A stretch of 64,000 nt of DNA from Desulfovibrio sp. JC022 (GCF_010470665.1 NZ_VOPZ01000002.1:113056-177055), one strand, 5' to 3'; counted from the stretch's first letter, positions 34,900 through 44,925 are shown. Numbers and translations are program-made. Notes: a model not told the origin generated them from the sequence alone.

Positions 34900-35829
34900 C
34901 TACCAATCGCTGTTGCTCTGCTTTCTGCGCTGCTTAACGCGGTGCTGCTTAACAATCTTCACTTCGTTGCCCGAAATGTAGACACGTCCCTTCATGTTCA
35001 GCTTTCTGAGCATGCGAACCATATTACGCTTCAGGTGAGAGGAATCAATGGAGGTCTTGTACCACATTTCATGGTGGGAAGAAGTATTCAGAGCATTAGA
35101 CTTAGGTCTGTGGCTGTCGTAACCGGTGAAGATAGTGATGTAATCTTCAACGTCGAGCATGTCGTCATCACTGAAACCGTCAAAAATAAGAGTCCATTCG
35201 AGAAGACGGCCGCTGGATCCGATACCGGAGCTGCCGCCGGAACCGCCGCCGGAATCGGAACCACCACCTTCAGGATGGTACTGGTCAAGACGATCCGCAA
35301 GCACTGCGCCAACGTCGGAACCGATAATTTTAGAAAGTTTACCTACTGCCTCAAGAACATCATTGCGGCTGTAAGGTCTGGGAACAAGCTGGTACTGCTG
35401 GGGTTCGGATTCAAAATTACCCATTCTGGAGCCGTCCCATACGGAAAGGAGGCGGCCTTCGATACGTGCGGTAACCCTTACGCTATTCTGATTGGCCTTG
35501 GCATTAGGATAAATGCTGAAAATACAAAGCACATCAATACCGGCATCCTTGGCGATCTGGATAAGCTCAGCATCATTGCGTCTGGTCCGACCCTGAGCAT
35601 GAGTTGTGTGAGTCAGCGCGGTTTCATCTTTCACATCAAAGCCGAGATTGACCATCTCATTGGAAATCGCATTAAGAACCCGTTTAAATACTCTTGAATT
35701 GCGGGGGACAGTATCAGGGTCGGCATCTTCCCCGACAATCATAACCCTTGGCAGGTCAGTAGCAAACGCCATGGACGGCGCGACAAAAAAGCAGACTATG
35801 GCGATGAGAAGCAGTATCGGTTTCCTCAT
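34900..35829 (-). CDS. Exported protein with Gly/Ser linker, first gene of the envelope cluster, 309 aa
   Basis: A signal peptide (residues 1-23, ending AFA-TD) precedes an alpha/beta domain (LPRVMIVGEDADPD, then ELIQIAKDAGIDVLCIFSIY) like the ligand-free TolB-N/FlgT middle fold. A flexible GGGSDSGGGSGGSSG linker (about 203-217) leads to a small C-terminal domain ending in basic residues (RVKQRRKQSNSDW). A GGAGAG site precedes the ATG. It starts the eight-gene run that ends at 24439. Confidence 0.7.
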   Translation of the reverse strand: MRKPILLLIAIVCFFVAPSMAFATDLPRVMIVGEDADPDTVPRNSRVFKRVLNAISNEMVNLGFDVKDETALTHTTHAQGRTRRNDAELIQIAKDAGIDVLCIFSIYPNAKANQNSVRVTARIEGRLLSVWDGSRMGNFESEPQQYQLVPRPYSRNDVLEAVGKLSKIIGSDVGAVLADRLDQYHPEGGGSDSGGGSGGSSGIGSSGRLLEWTLIFDGFSDDDMLDVEDYITIFTGYDSHRPKSNALNTSSHHEMWYKTSIDSSHLKRNMVRMLRKLNMKGRVYISGNEVKIVKQHRVKQRRKQSNSDW

Positions 35830-36365
35830 GTCACTCTCCTTAAAAAAGTATGGTTACACCATTTTGCCCGATTCCCGATGTCCGGGCAGTTTCAGTACAA
35901 TAATCCTCAATCCTTCCCTGATTATGGAGGAAAAAATTGAATCAACTCAATTTCACTTATATAATTACTAACTATATTATATTACACAACTTATGCAACA
36001 TAATTTAATCTTTCCATTCGAATCCCATACACCTGCGCACTTATTTATAAGATAATCCCGAAATAATACAGCAAACTCCGACCTCAGTCAAACCTCTTTA
36101 AAAAAATAGAAACATTCCCAGAAGTTATACTTATCACTCTTCATGCTACCCTCCAGTCGAATCAATTGTTTCCGGGTATCCATATTGAAAAACACCTAGT
36201 TTTATGTATACCACAGGAAAACAATATTTATCCACGGTTTTTATAATGAAATCATTGCATGGTAAAAGCGAGGGGAAAAAGAAGCCCGTTCACCCCACGC
36301 ATTCTCCAATTCCGCAAATTGACACTGACAACGCAAGCTAACCATCTAAAATAAAGGCTTTTCGT
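35830..36365. other. 536-base AT-rich intergenic region, divergent promoters
   Basis: No open reading frame of merit, no strong terminator. It must contain the promoter of the minus-strand envelope cluster. A small dyad with GCCCG and CGGGC arms lies at about 35866-35888, shortly before that cluster. A single TTATCCACGG near 36228 resembles a DnaA box but is alone. TTGACA at 36319 may be a -35 element for the gene at 36366, but no matching -10 at normal spacing is seen. Confidence 0.5.
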
Positions 36366-36836
36366 ATGAAATCCAAAAAGACAAATACAGCTACCAAGAC
36401 TTGGGAAATGATGCAATGCTCCCGCGAAATACTTGGACCAACCTGCATGCAAAAGATTTTTTCAAGAGGACAGAGCCAGATCAACCGCTACTGCTCATCC
36501 CCTCAGCATGAAGACCACCAGCGCAATCCACTGGACAGACTGCACCTTCTTTTCAGCAAACTTGAAAAAGAAGGTGAAAAGGAATTGGTAATAGCTGCCC
36601 TGAACCACCTGTGCAGCTCTGTAGGATTCAGAATCCAGGAACAGTCGGAAGTTACCCCAGACAAATTGACAGTGGAAGAAGAGTGTCTTGATGACTACCC
36701 TGAAAAGGTAGAGCTGGACAGGCTGATCGCCAGCAGCGCAGCACCGGAACTGGTTCGCAGACAGGGAGAACACACCTGTCGCGAAATCATGGAAACAGTG
36801 ACCAGCTATGAGGAACACTGCAAAAAGAACAAATAA
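36366..36836 (+). CDS. Phage CII-like/regulatory hypothetical protein, 156 aa
   Basis: Residues about 10-80 read TWEMMQCSREILGPTCMQKI... and PLDRLHLLFSKLEKEGEKEL, similar in layout to the phage CII/CP76 regulatory family: a DNA-binding helical segment, a conserved NP, then a helix about metabolic state of a two-copy repressor. The C-terminus is acidic and helical. This likeness is by eye only. No phage genes are nearby. It is monocistronic, ended by the terminator at 36835-36870. Confidence 0.6.
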   Translation: MKSKKTNTATKTWEMMQCSREILGPTCMQKIFSRGQSQINRYCSSPQHEDHQRNPLDRLHLLFSKLEKEGEKELVIAALNHLCSSVGFRIQEQSEVTPDKLTVEEECLDDYPEKVELDRLIASSAAPELVRRQGEHTCREIMETVTSYEEHCKKNK

Positions 36837-36870
36837 AAACCGCCCTGAGACATATCTCAGGGCGGTTTTT
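36835..36870. terminator. Bidirectional terminator between CII-like gene and yajQ
   Basis: AAAAACCGCCCTGAGA pairs with TCTCAGGGCGGTTTTT; A-run on one side and T-run on the other serve both convergent genes. Confidence 0.9.
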
Positions 36871-36898
36871 ATTATACTTTTTCGTAAGAATTTATTTT

Positions 36899-37390
36899 TT
36901 ACTTTTTCATATTCACAAACTGAAACGGCATATCGAGATCAGAATCTTTAACCAGAGAAATTACGGCCTGCAAATCATCAAGTTTTTTACCGGTTACGCG
37001 AACCTGATCGTCCTGAATAGCTGCCTGTACTTTCATCTTTGCGCCTTTGATCATCTTCACGATCTTCTTGGCTGTATCTTTATCGATACCTTCCTTAAGC
37101 TTGATTTCCTGTTTGAGCTGCCCGTTGGAAGTAGGCTCGAACTTACCGAACTCAAGAGATCTGGGATCAACTTTGCGTCTGGTAAAATGGGTGATCATCA
37201 TGTCCTTCACGGCCTTAATCTTCATTTCATCACCGGTAACAAGGCTGATGGTATTTGTCTTCTTGTTAAGACTTATCTCAGTATTCACTCCGCGAAAATC
37301 GTAGCGGGTATCAACTTCCTTGAGTACGTTGTTAACGGCGTTATCAATTTCCTGTGCATCGATCTGGCTCACAATATCAAAAGACGGCAT
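36899..37390 (-). CDS. yajQ: YajQ-family nucleotide/c-di-GMP-binding protein, 163 aa
   Basis: Full-length member. [20 protein letters not shown] at the N-terminus, [13 protein letters not shown] near residues 28-40, the [14 protein letters not shown] segment and [18 protein letters not shown]-like helix near the C-terminus (present here as [17 protein letters not shown]) are all diagnostic. The family has two RNP-like folds and in Xanthomonas binds cyclic di-GMP. Monocistronic. Confidence 0.93.
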   Translation of the reverse strand: MPSFDIVSQIDAQEIDNAVNNVLKEVDTRYDFRGVNTEISLNKKTNTISLVTGDEMKIKAVKDMMITHFTRRKVDPRSLEFGKFEPTSNGQLKQEIKLKEGIDKDTAKKIVKMIKGAKMKVQAAIQDDQVRVTGKKLDDLQAVISLVKDSDLDMPFQFVNMKK

Positions 37391-37486
37391 TGTATATCCT
37401 CCATATAAAATTTTAATGGCTGTTTAAAGTCGCCCTGTAATTTAACAATCGAAAAGACATAGTCAAGTCCCGCACGGCCATGCGGA

Positions 37487-37816
37487 TCAAGACATCAGGG
37501 CTTCATCAACGGAAGGGTATATATCGAAAATGGTATCCAGCTTGGTAAGCCTGAAAATCTGCTCCACCTTGGGATGCAGTCCGGTAAGTAGAAAACACCC
37601 GTCACCGGGAAGTTCGTGTGTAGCTGGAATCAATCCGGCAAGACCGCAGGAATCCATAAAAACAACAGATGACAGGTCCAACACAAACTTTCGCTCCCCC
37701 TCAGCTACCAGCGAAGAAACTAGCTCCTGCAACGCAGAAGAATTAGTTGCATCAACCCTATTTTCATCAACACGCAAAATGACAAAGTCCCCGACCTTTT
37801 CCTGAGACAAAATCAT
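37487..37816 (-). CDS. STAS-domain anti-sigma factor antagonist-like protein, 109 aa
   Basis: A single STAS domain. VVFMDSCGLAGLI (residues 51-63) contains the phosphorylatable Ser56 of the DSxG motif. It resembles SpoIIAA/RsbV, whose phosphorylation state is set by an anti-sigma kinase. No kinase, phosphatase or sigma gene is adjacent, so the partner is unknown. Confidence 0.85.
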   Translation of the reverse strand: MILSQEKVGDFVILRVDENRVDATNSSALQELVSSLVAEGERKFVLDLSSVVFMDSCGLAGLIPATHELPGDGCFLLTGLHPKVEQIFRLTKLDTIFDIYPSVDEALMS

Positions 37817-37961
37817 TTCCTGCTCCCAAACAACTTACAAAGTTACCCCGTTCCCCATTGCAACATCCTGACAAAAACATTATCAATCCAAATGTTGCAA
37901 TAAGCATCAAAACAATTACAAGTATAATTAGTAACACCCCAACCAATAGAGGGCAACAGAT

Positions 37962-38258
37962 ATGTATATACTCAATTTACGCTATATTAAGCCGCTGGAA
38001 GAGATTGACGCCCTACTGGATGAGCATATCAAATTCCTTGAAAAGCATTATGACCAAGGAATTTTCATCGCTTCCGGACGCAAAGTGCCGCGCACCGGCG
38101 GAGTAATCCTCACAAAAAATATTACCCTGGAAAAACTTGAAAAAGCCATAAACGAAGATCCCTTCAAACGGGAAGGAGTGGCAGAATACGAAATAATCCA
38201 GTTCATCCCCACAATGATGGCAGACGGCTATGAAATCTTGAAAGATGAACTAGAATAA
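37962..38258 (+). CDS. YciI family protein, 98 aa
   Basis: Cytosolic single-domain YciI protein with the core strand order: MYILNLRYIKPLEEID, HIKFLEKHYDQGIFIASGRK, then DPFKREGVAEYEIIQFIPT. The DPF...EGVAEYEI region carries the conserved Asp. A GAGGG site precedes the ATG. The family has weak hydrolase or binding activities in known cases. Monocistronic; different from the exported YciI protein at 15217. Confidence 0.88.
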   Translation: MYILNLRYIKPLEEIDALLDEHIKFLEKHYDQGIFIASGRKVPRTGGVILTKNITLEKLEKAINEDPFKREGVAEYEIIQFIPTMMADGYEILKDELE

Positions 38259-38294
38259 AGACTTATACATTTTTATCCAGTTCTCACAGCGTAA

Positions 38295-39425
38295 TTAATC
38301 AAAAGAATTCAACCTGTTCGTCAGTTTCCTGAACTCAGTCTTCATTTCAACATTCTGAAATACTACTAACTCAGGTGTCTGCAATTCTGAAATACGATCC
38401 AGCATGGCGTTGGCATCCCGCATCAACGCTATCAGACTATGTGCCCCCTGAACGGTTTCATAAGTATTCAGGGCAACCTCATACTCATGTGAGATACCGG
38501 ATTTAGCGTTCACAATGCGCTGCCTATTCTTGCGCAGGTAATCAGCATACATTCCGGCAGTCCGCACAGTCAGTCCCTGCGCTGCCAGATTTGTTTTGTA
38601 AATCCCCCGGTACTTGGCCGGCTCACTATTTATTTTTTCGATAGTCCGCTGAATCAGCTCCTCCTGCTTACGTATAATTTCAGCGATACGCACCAGATAA
38701 ACATCGTCAATCTTATGTTCATAATTACCATAAAGATTAAGCAGGATACGCAGCAATAATGCGTGCATACCGTAATACCGCTTGGCCATTTCAATATTTT
38801 CATTAGCTTCGTCAGTCAGCCGCTGTAATTCAGTAGTGATGAGTTTCACATTGTTGAACACGGAAACAAGCCGTACATCATCATCCCCGGTAACACTGTG
38901 AACAAGCGTTTCCACCTGTTCCCGGTCTACCTTCATGCCGACAGACTGCATCTCGCTGAGCAACTGATCAACGAGACCTTCAATACGCTTATCATTTTCC
39001 TCTTCACGGATTTCAAGTTCCTTAATTTCCGCATCAATGGAATCTGCATCTTTTTTCCATACTTCCCACTTCTTCACCTTCTTAGGCGCGGCAAGACGTG
39101 CGGTCTTAAGCTCTGAAACCCGCTCACGGCAATATCTGGAATCCTTTTGCAATTTGCGGATAGCATCCTTGCTTTCCGACATGCCTGAAATACCTAGCAC
39201 TTCAATACATTCATCCAGTAAATCATTAATTTTTCCGTCAACACTATCCTTGTCCGCTTCAAGAGGGTTCCATGATGAATCGGGAACGCTGGACCGCAAA
39301 TCAAGCTCAGATACGGCATCAGAAAGCAAGGGATGAACTTCACCCCAAACAGCCTCTAGAGAGGAAGCCGGAGCAGAAGTCACGAAACACAATAACAAGC
39401 CAAGCACAAAAAAAAGGACTCTCAC
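38295..39425 (-). CDS. Exported coiled-coil protein, 376 aa
   Basis: A signal peptide (residues 1-20, ending APA-SS) is followed by an almost wholly helical, charged sequence with long heptad-like stretches (for example ADSIDAEIKELEIREEENDK, residues about 124-143). No enzyme motif is visible. GTG start at 39425 with AGGTGG upstream. It lies 30 bases behind a tiny acidic membrane protein gene in the same direction, so the two are likely co-expressed. Probably a periplasmic structural or tether protein. Confidence 0.72.
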   Translation of the reverse strand: MRVLFFVLGLLLCFVTSAPASSLEAVWGEVHPLLSDAVSELDLRSSVPDSSWNPLEADKDSVDGKINDLLDECIEVLGISGMSESKDAIRKLQKDSRYCRERVSELKTARLAAPKKVKKWEVWKKDADSIDAEIKELEIREEENDKRIEGLVDQLLSEMQSVGMKVDREQVETLVHSVTGDDDVRLVSVFNNVKLITTELQRLTDEANENIEMAKRYYGMHALLLRILLNLYGNYEHKIDDVYLVRIAEIIRKQEELIQRTIEKINSEPAKYRGIYKTNLAAQGLTVRTAGMYADYLRKNRQRIVNAKSGISHEYEVALNTYETVQGAHSLIALMRDANAMLDRISELQTPELVVFQNVEMKTEFRKLTNRLNSFD

Positions 39426-39455
39426 TTGAAACCACCTCTAACTATTCGCAAAAAA

Positions 39456-39629
39456 TCAATCGTCTCCACCGGAATCATCATTTCCGCCGCTATCATTGCT
39501 CTCATAATAATCGTCATCATCATTATGCCGATCACGATGCCCGCTACCCCGATTCTTCTTTTTCAATTTCAATACAAGTAAAACAGCTGCAATAATAACT
39601 ATCAAACTCACCAGACTTTCAAAATCCAT
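39456..39629 (-). CDS. Tiny acidic membrane protein, 57 aa
   Basis: Read directly from the sequence. An N-terminal hydrophobic segment of about 20 residues (LVSLIVIIAAVLLVLKL) is followed by KKKNRGSGHR and a tail of Asp, Asn, Ser and Gly with DDDDYY. GGGGAGG lies five bases before the ATG. Positive residues right after the span place the acidic tail in the cytosol. It precedes the exported coiled-coil gene by 30 bases. Function unknown; a membrane partner of that protein is a fair guess. Confidence 0.7.
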   Translation of the reverse strand: MDFESLVSLIVIIAAVLLVLKLKKKNRGSGHRDRHNDDDDYYESNDSGGNDDSGGDD

Positions 39630-40077
39630 ACAACCTCCCCGCGTAGAATGATTGGAGCCTCAACAATAACATCTTACAAAAGCAAGTGCTATGCATTAAA
39701 TACAAAACTTACATTCTCAATACAGAGTACAATTAATGAAACAAAGCCTATCATTTCACCTGAATGTGAATTTTTTCCCGATTATAAACTGAAAATCATA
39801 TAATACTATAATTTAACACTTCATAACTGGACATCTGTTCAACAGAGGCATATATAACCCGCCGAAGGATAGTGGAATTATGTTCACCTCTACATACTGA
39901 ACCCTACGACACCGCCTGGACCATCGCCAAAACTCGGCCCTTCGGCAGTGCCCCACCCCGGCTTCACGCTTTACGCATTTCCCGCAAGCCATACTAACCA
40001 CACCACAGATACGGGATATGCCGGGATAATACTTCAGTATTCATTGTTTTACAGATCTAAGCGAATGGAGAGAAGCT
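39630..40077. other. 448-base leader/promoter region of nhaB
   Basis: TATAAT at 39799-39804 and again at 39807-39812 gives good -10 candidates for a plus-strand transcript. It is followed by the structured leader described separately at 39861-39946 and by about 130 bases of unassigned sequence to a GGAGAG ribosome site. No open reading frame of merit is present. Confidence 0.6.
39861..39946 (+). ncRNA. Structured nhaB leader, candidate cation riboswitch
   Basis: GCCGAAGG at 39861-39868 pairs perfectly with CCTTCGGC at 39939-39946, closing an 86-base domain. Inside, GTGGA (39872-39876) can pair with TTCAC (39883-39887), followed by C/A-rich joints such as CTGAACCCTACGACACCGCC and CCATCGCCAAAACTCGGC that do not code. 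The domain starts about 50 bases after a TATAAT and ends 131 bases before the nhaB start. Known cation-sensing RNAs, Na+-I (DUF1646 motif) and the Li+-sensing nhaA motifs, precede Na+/H+ antiporter genes; I cannot verify the class by eye. Confidence 0.5.
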
Positions 40078-41700
40078 ATGACACAATCATTGGCAAAGAC
40101 TTTTGTGAATACCTTTCTGGGCCATGCCCCGATGTGGTACAAACTGACTATTCTGGCCTTCCTGATCATCAATCCGGTGATTATGGTGACCGCCGGGCCT
40201 TTCATTGCCGGATGGGTTCTCATTGCAGAATTCATCTTTACACTGACTATGGCACTGAAGTGTTACCCCCTACCGGCAGGCGGACTGCTGGCCATGGAAG
40301 CCGTACTTATCGGGCTGACCACCCCTGAAACCATTTACCACGAAGCACATCATAACTTTGAAGTTATTCTGCTGCTGATCTTCATGGTTGCCGGTATTTA
40401 CTTCATGAAGGACTTCCTGCAATTCACCTTCACCCGTATTCTGGTCAACGTACGCTCCAAGAAACTGATCTCCCTGCTTTTCTGCTTTGCAGGAGCGTTT
40501 CTATCCGCATTCCTTGATGCACTGACAGTCACCGCTGTTATCATGGCCGTGGCATTGGGATTTTACAGCGTTTACCATAAGTATGTTTCAAGCGGCGCGG
40601 ATAAAGGCTCCCACAGCCTTGATTCCGACCTGCACCTCAAAGAGAAGAACCGCGAAGAACTCAAAGAATTCCGCGGCTTCCTGCGCAACCTGATGATGCA
40701 CGGTGCTGTCGGTACTGCTCTAGGCGGCGTATGCACCCTCGTCGGTGAGCCCCAGAACCTGCTCATCGGCAGCGAAATGGGTTGGCACTTTATTCCTTTT
40801 GCCATCAACGTAGCCCCTGTAACCATGCCTGTTTTTGTAATCGGCATGCTGACCTGCCTTCTGACTGAACAGTTTAAAATTTGCGGATATGGATTCACCC
40901 TCCCCGGCAACATTCGCTCCTTCCTTTTTGAGGAAGCCATGCGTCAGGAAGAAAAGCAGGGTCAGGCGGGTAAGGTTAAGCTGATAATTCAAGCCCTCAT
41001 CGGCGTCTGGCTGATTCTCGCGCTGGCATTCCACCTGGCCGCCGTAGGTATTGTCGGTCTTTCTATCATCGTACTGCTGACCGCCTTCACCGGCGTTATC
41101 GAAGAAAGCCGCATCGGCCCCGCATTTGAAGAGGCCCTGCCTTTCACCGCTCTGCTGGTGGTATTCTTCGCTGTCGTTGCCGTTATCCACTCTCAGGAGC
41201 TCTTCAAGCCGATTATCTCATACGTACTCAGCATGCAGGGTCAGGCCCAGCTCATGGCCTATTACGTGGCAAACGGGGTGCTCTCCGCCATCTCCGATAA
41301 CGTATTCGTAGCAACCGTCTACATCTCCGAAACCAAGATGCATTTTGTACAGGTACTCAATGCCATCCCCGGTATCGGCATGACCGGTCAGGAGCTCATG
41401 GCCAAACTGACCGACCCCCACGCAGTGCGCGCAGACGTTATCGCCACACTGCCGCAGGCAGCAGGTGCTCAGGTTCAAGCCGCCATGCACCAGTTTGACA
41501 AGCTTGCCGTAGCTATCAACACCGGAACCAACATTCCTTCCGTTGCAACTCCCAACGGTCAGGCCGCATTCCTATTCCTGCTGACCAGCGCAGTCGCCCC
41601 GGTCATCAGGCTTTCATACGGCAGAATGGTTCTGCTGGCACTGCCCTACACCATCACCATGTCCATCACCGGACTGCTGGCTGTAGACTGGTTCCTGTAA
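40078..41700 (+). CDS. nhaB: NhaB Na+/H+ antiporter, 540 aa
   Basis: Inner-membrane antiporter with about 12 hydrophobic segments. [20 protein letters not shown] near the N-terminus, [18 protein letters not shown] in the middle and [11 protein letters not shown] are NhaB hallmarks; later [18 protein letters not shown] and [20 protein letters not shown] occur near the C-terminus. Slightly longer than E. coli NhaB (about 513 residues). It exports Na+ for H+, consistent with a marine or salt-exposed cell. A GGAGAG site precedes the ATG; a structured leader and strong terminator frame it. Confidence 0.95.
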   Translation: MTQSLAKTFVNTFLGHAPMWYKLTILAFLIINPVIMVTAGPFIAGWVLIAEFIFTLTMALKCYPLPAGGLLAMEAVLIGLTTPETIYHEAHHNFEVILLLIFMVAGIYFMKDFLQFTFTRILVNVRSKKLISLLFCFAGAFLSAFLDALTVTAVIMAVALGFYSVYHKYVSSGADKGSHSLDSDLHLKEKNREELKEFRGFLRNLMMHGAVGTALGGVCTLVGEPQNLLIGSEMGWHFIPFAINVAPVTMPVFVIGMLTCLLTEQFKICGYGFTLPGNIRSFLFEEAMRQEEKQGQAGKVKLIIQALIGVWLILALAFHLAAVGIVGLSIIVLLTAFTGVIEESRIGPAFEEALPFTALLVVFFAVVAVIHSQELFKPIISYVLSMQGQAQLMAYYVANGVLSAISDNVFVATVYISETKMHFVQVLNAIPGIGMTGQELMAKLTDPHAVRADVIATLPQAAGAQVQAAMHQFDKLAVAINTGTNIPSVATPNGQAAFLFLLTSAVAPVIRLSYGRMVLLALPYTITMSITGLLAVDWFL

Positions 41701-41721
41701 GCCATACACATAGATAGAATC

Positions 41722-41765
41722 AAAAAAGCGGGTAACCTGAAGATCAGGTTACCCGCTTTTCTTTT
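41722..41765 (+). terminator. Terminator after nhaB
   Basis: AAGCGGGTAACCTGA pairs with TCAGGTTACCCGCTT around the loop AGA, followed by TTCTTTTAT. Confidence 0.92.
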
Positions 41766-41841
41766 ATCCCTCTCTGGACATGAAAAAATAAAAAAACTAA
41801 AACATAGACACGATCAACATTTAACAACCACAAGATTGCCC

Positions 41842-42234
41842 ATGAATACAGAATTAAAAATAATCGGCCACATCCACTCAACTATCAAGGATAGGGATAA
41901 TGCCCCCAAGCAAGGCAGCGAAGGCGGCGTAGAAGCTACAGTGGAAATTAGAGAAAAATACAGGGAATCACTGGACGGACTGAAAGAAGGAGCAGACATA
42001 TTGCTCTTCACCTGGTTCCACAAAGCAGATCGGAGCTATCAGAAAGTTCACCCGCGCGGCGATGAATCACGCCCGAAACGAGGGGTCTTTTCCACCCGTT
42101 CCCCGGACAGACCAAATCCCATCGGCCTGCACCCGGTGACCATCACCGCCATTGACGGCTGCAAAATAAAAGTCCGCCCTATGGAAGCCATAGACGGAAC
42201 ACCGCTAGTGGACATAAAAAATGCCCAGCGCTAA
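41842..42234 (+). CDS. trmO: TrmO-like tRNA methyltransferase (TsaA-like), 130 aa
   Basis: TsaA/YaeB-type beta-barrel domain. HADRSYQKVHP-like region is present as FHKADRSYQKVHPRGD, and GVFSTRSPDRPNPIGLHPV (about residues 73-91) is the signature carrying the SAM-binding Arg-Pro-Asn-Pro-Ile-Gly. The enzyme N6-methylates the t6A37 base of threonine tRNA. The ATG at 41842 was preferred to the TTG six bases earlier; no strong ribosome site is visible for either. Shorter than E. coli TrmO (235 residues), as in the single-domain form. Confidence 0.85.
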   Translation: MNTELKIIGHIHSTIKDRDNAPKQGSEGGVEATVEIREKYRESLDGLKEGADILLFTWFHKADRSYQKVHPRGDESRPKRGVFSTRSPDRPNPIGLHPVTITAIDGCKIKVRPMEAIDGTPLVDIKNAQR

Positions 42235-42371
42235 ACAAATCGAAGAAAATACCACCAGCTTGGCGGCCATAAATTCATAGCCACCCACCATCCCACGGGG
42301 CCGGCTACAGAAAGACCGACCCCGCATGGGGTATTCCATCGATACAGGTATCGTGAAATCTCGGGTAGTTA

Positions 42372-42590
42372 CTACCGGGGACGGTAAGTAATTCTGCCGC
42401 GAGTAAGATCATAAGGGGAAAGCTCTACAGTAACCTTGTCACCGGGCATAACCCTGATGCGGAATTTACGCATCTTGCCGGAGATGTGAGCCAAAACCTC
42501 ATGACCGTTTTCAAGCTCTACGCGAAACATTGCGTTAGGGAGAGCTTCTTCCACGGTGCCATTAACTGCAATTCCTTCTTCTTTAGCCAA
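42372..42590 (-). CDS. infA: Translation initiation factor IF-1, 72 aa
   Basis: Single S1/OB-fold domain of canonical length: [40 protein letters not shown], then [20 protein letters not shown]. It binds the 30S A site and helps IF-2 and IF-3. The start codon is TTG, with GAGG eight bases upstream, an uncommon start for infA and possibly a translational control point. Separate from the RRM gene, whose terminator lies between. Confidence 0.95.
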   Translation of the reverse strand: MAKEEGIAVNGTVEEALPNAMFRVELENGHEVLAHISGKMRKFRIRVMPGDKVTVELSPYDLTRGRITYRPR

Positions 42591-42619
42591 AATCTTTCCT
42601 CTTACTATTGTATGTTCAT

Positions 42620-42656
42620 AAAAAAAGCCCGCATACGCAACTGCGACAGCGGGCTT
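42620..42656 (-). terminator. Terminator after the RNA-binding protein gene
   Basis: On the minus strand AAGCCCGC/GCGGGCTT with a 16-base loop is followed by TTTTTATG. Confidence 0.88.
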
Positions 42657-42774
42657 AATTTTCGATTTTCCCGGATAAAGGGAATATCAAGACTGTCTTT
42701 AGGTACAAAATGGCTTTGGTGAAAACCAGCTGTTTTCACCCGCCCAAAGGGGCTTTATACCAAATTGCTACAAA

Positions 42775-43041
42775 TTACCAGCGTCTAGGACGCTCTTCTC
42801 TCGGACGGGCTTCATTAACTTTCAAGTTACGGCCACCGAAGTCAGTACCATCAAGGCTTTCGATAGCTTTGATTGCACCATTGTCTTCCATTTCAACAAA
42901 ACCGAATCCGCGGGGACGGCCTGTTTCACGATCATTGATGAGTTTAACAGAAACCACTTCACCAAATTCTTCAAAAGCTGACCTAACATCTTCCTCAGAA
43001 GCACTCCAAGGCAGATTACCCACGTAAATGTTTTTCGACAT
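42775..43041 (-). CDS. RRM-domain RNA-binding protein, 88 aa
   Basis: A single RNA-recognition motif: KNIYVGNLPW is RNP2 and RPRGFGFVEM (near residues 43-52) is RNP1, with the exposed Phe residues retained. The C-terminus is basic (EARPREERPRRW). Small RRM proteins of this kind occur in cyanobacteria and Desulfovibrio and are often cold-induced. A 276-base region upstream separates it from ilvC and may hold a long 5-prime leader. Monocistronic. Confidence 0.92.
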   Translation of the reverse strand: MSKNIYVGNLPWSASEEDVRSAFEEFGEVVSVKLINDRETGRPRGFGFVEMEDNGAIKAIESLDGTDFGGRNLKVNEARPREERPRRW

Positions 43042-43245
43042 TTCTCAAAACTCCATAAAAGCGTTAAAACTTAAAACAAACCAGACTAGCCGCCCGCGAA
43101 CAAAAATTCGTTACGACAAACGCTGCACTCAGAACCCCGCTGAGATACTAGCAATCAACTAAATACCTTAAAGACAATCTACGATATTCGGCTGAAATCC
43201 GGTAACCTATTAGCCCCATAACCCGGCAAGGATAAAAGAGCAATA

Positions 43246-43291
43246 GGCCCGTGCAAAAAAGGTTAAAGAAATATCCTTTTTTGCACGGGCC
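43246..43291 (-). terminator. Long hairpin after ilvC
   Basis: GGCCCGTGCAAAAAAGG (43246-43262) and its exact complement (43275-43291) form a 17-bp stem, 27 bases beyond the ilvC stop, with CTCTTTT downstream on the minus strand. Confidence 0.75.
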
Positions 43292-43317
43292 ATTAAGTTC
43301 CAATATGGATAAAGCTG

Positions 43318-44334
<1,017 letters not shown>

Positions 44335-44433
44335 TCAGACACGAAACTCGCGAATAGTTTCCCGGCAGCTCGCCTTGAAAAAAGCCAGCCGGAGGGCACT
44401 CCTGTGCCGAAATGTTGATGAAATTTTTTTTAC

Positions 44434-44916
44434 CTAAACTTGCAGAGCACGCTTCATGGCTACGGTGCCTGTGCGGGCGACTTCCTTAATACCGAACCGA
44501 CCCAGAAGATTGATCAAAGCTTCAATTTTGCCATGATCGCCAGTGACTTCAATGGACAGTTCGTCCACGCTGACATCAACAACCTTGCAGCGAAAGATAT
44601 CTACAATACGTAGAATTTCAGCACGCTTGGCGTCTTCGGCATTAACCTTGATCAGTACCATCTCCCGTTCCACCGAGCTATGCTCGATAAGATCCACGAC
44701 CTTGATAACAGTGACCAGCTTGCGGAGCTGCTTTACAATCTGCTCCACAATATGCTCGTCGCCTATGGTTGTGATGGTCATATGGGAAACTCCCTCCTCA
44801 AGGGTGGGAGCAACGTTGAGTGATTCAATGTTGAATCCTCGCCCGCTGAACAGTCCTGCAACTCTGGAAAGAACCCCGGGCTCGTTTTCAACTGTCACGG
44901 ATAAAGTATGTCTCAT
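44434..44916 (-). CDS. ilvN: Acetolactate synthase small (regulatory) subunit, 160 aa
   Basis: ACT domain at residues 4-75: HTLSVTVENEPGVLSRVAGL and FNIESLNVAPTLEEGVSHMT, followed by a C-terminal domain of the IlvN/IlvH type with KVNAEDAKRAEILRIVDIF. It gives valine feedback to the catalytic subunit encoded directly upstream (nine bases apart). AGGAGG precedes the ATG. Confidence 0.96.
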   Translation of the reverse strand: MRHTLSVTVENEPGVLSRVAGLFSGRGFNIESLNVAPTLEEGVSHMTITTIGDEHIVEQIVKQLRKLVTVIKVVDLIEHSSVEREMVLIKVNAEDAKRAEILRIVDIFRCKVVDVSVDELSIEVTGDHGKIEALINLLGRFGIKEVARTGTVAMKRALQV

Positions 44917-44925
44917 TACTTCCTC

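Noticed and set aside
36011-36028. TTCGAATCCC resembling a tRNA T-loop
   Set aside because: No acceptor stem, D-arm or anticodon arm can be built around it.
36228-36240. DnaA-box-like TTATCCACGG
   Set aside because: One imperfect box without companions, AT-rich unwinding repeats or dnaA nearby; no origin is supported.
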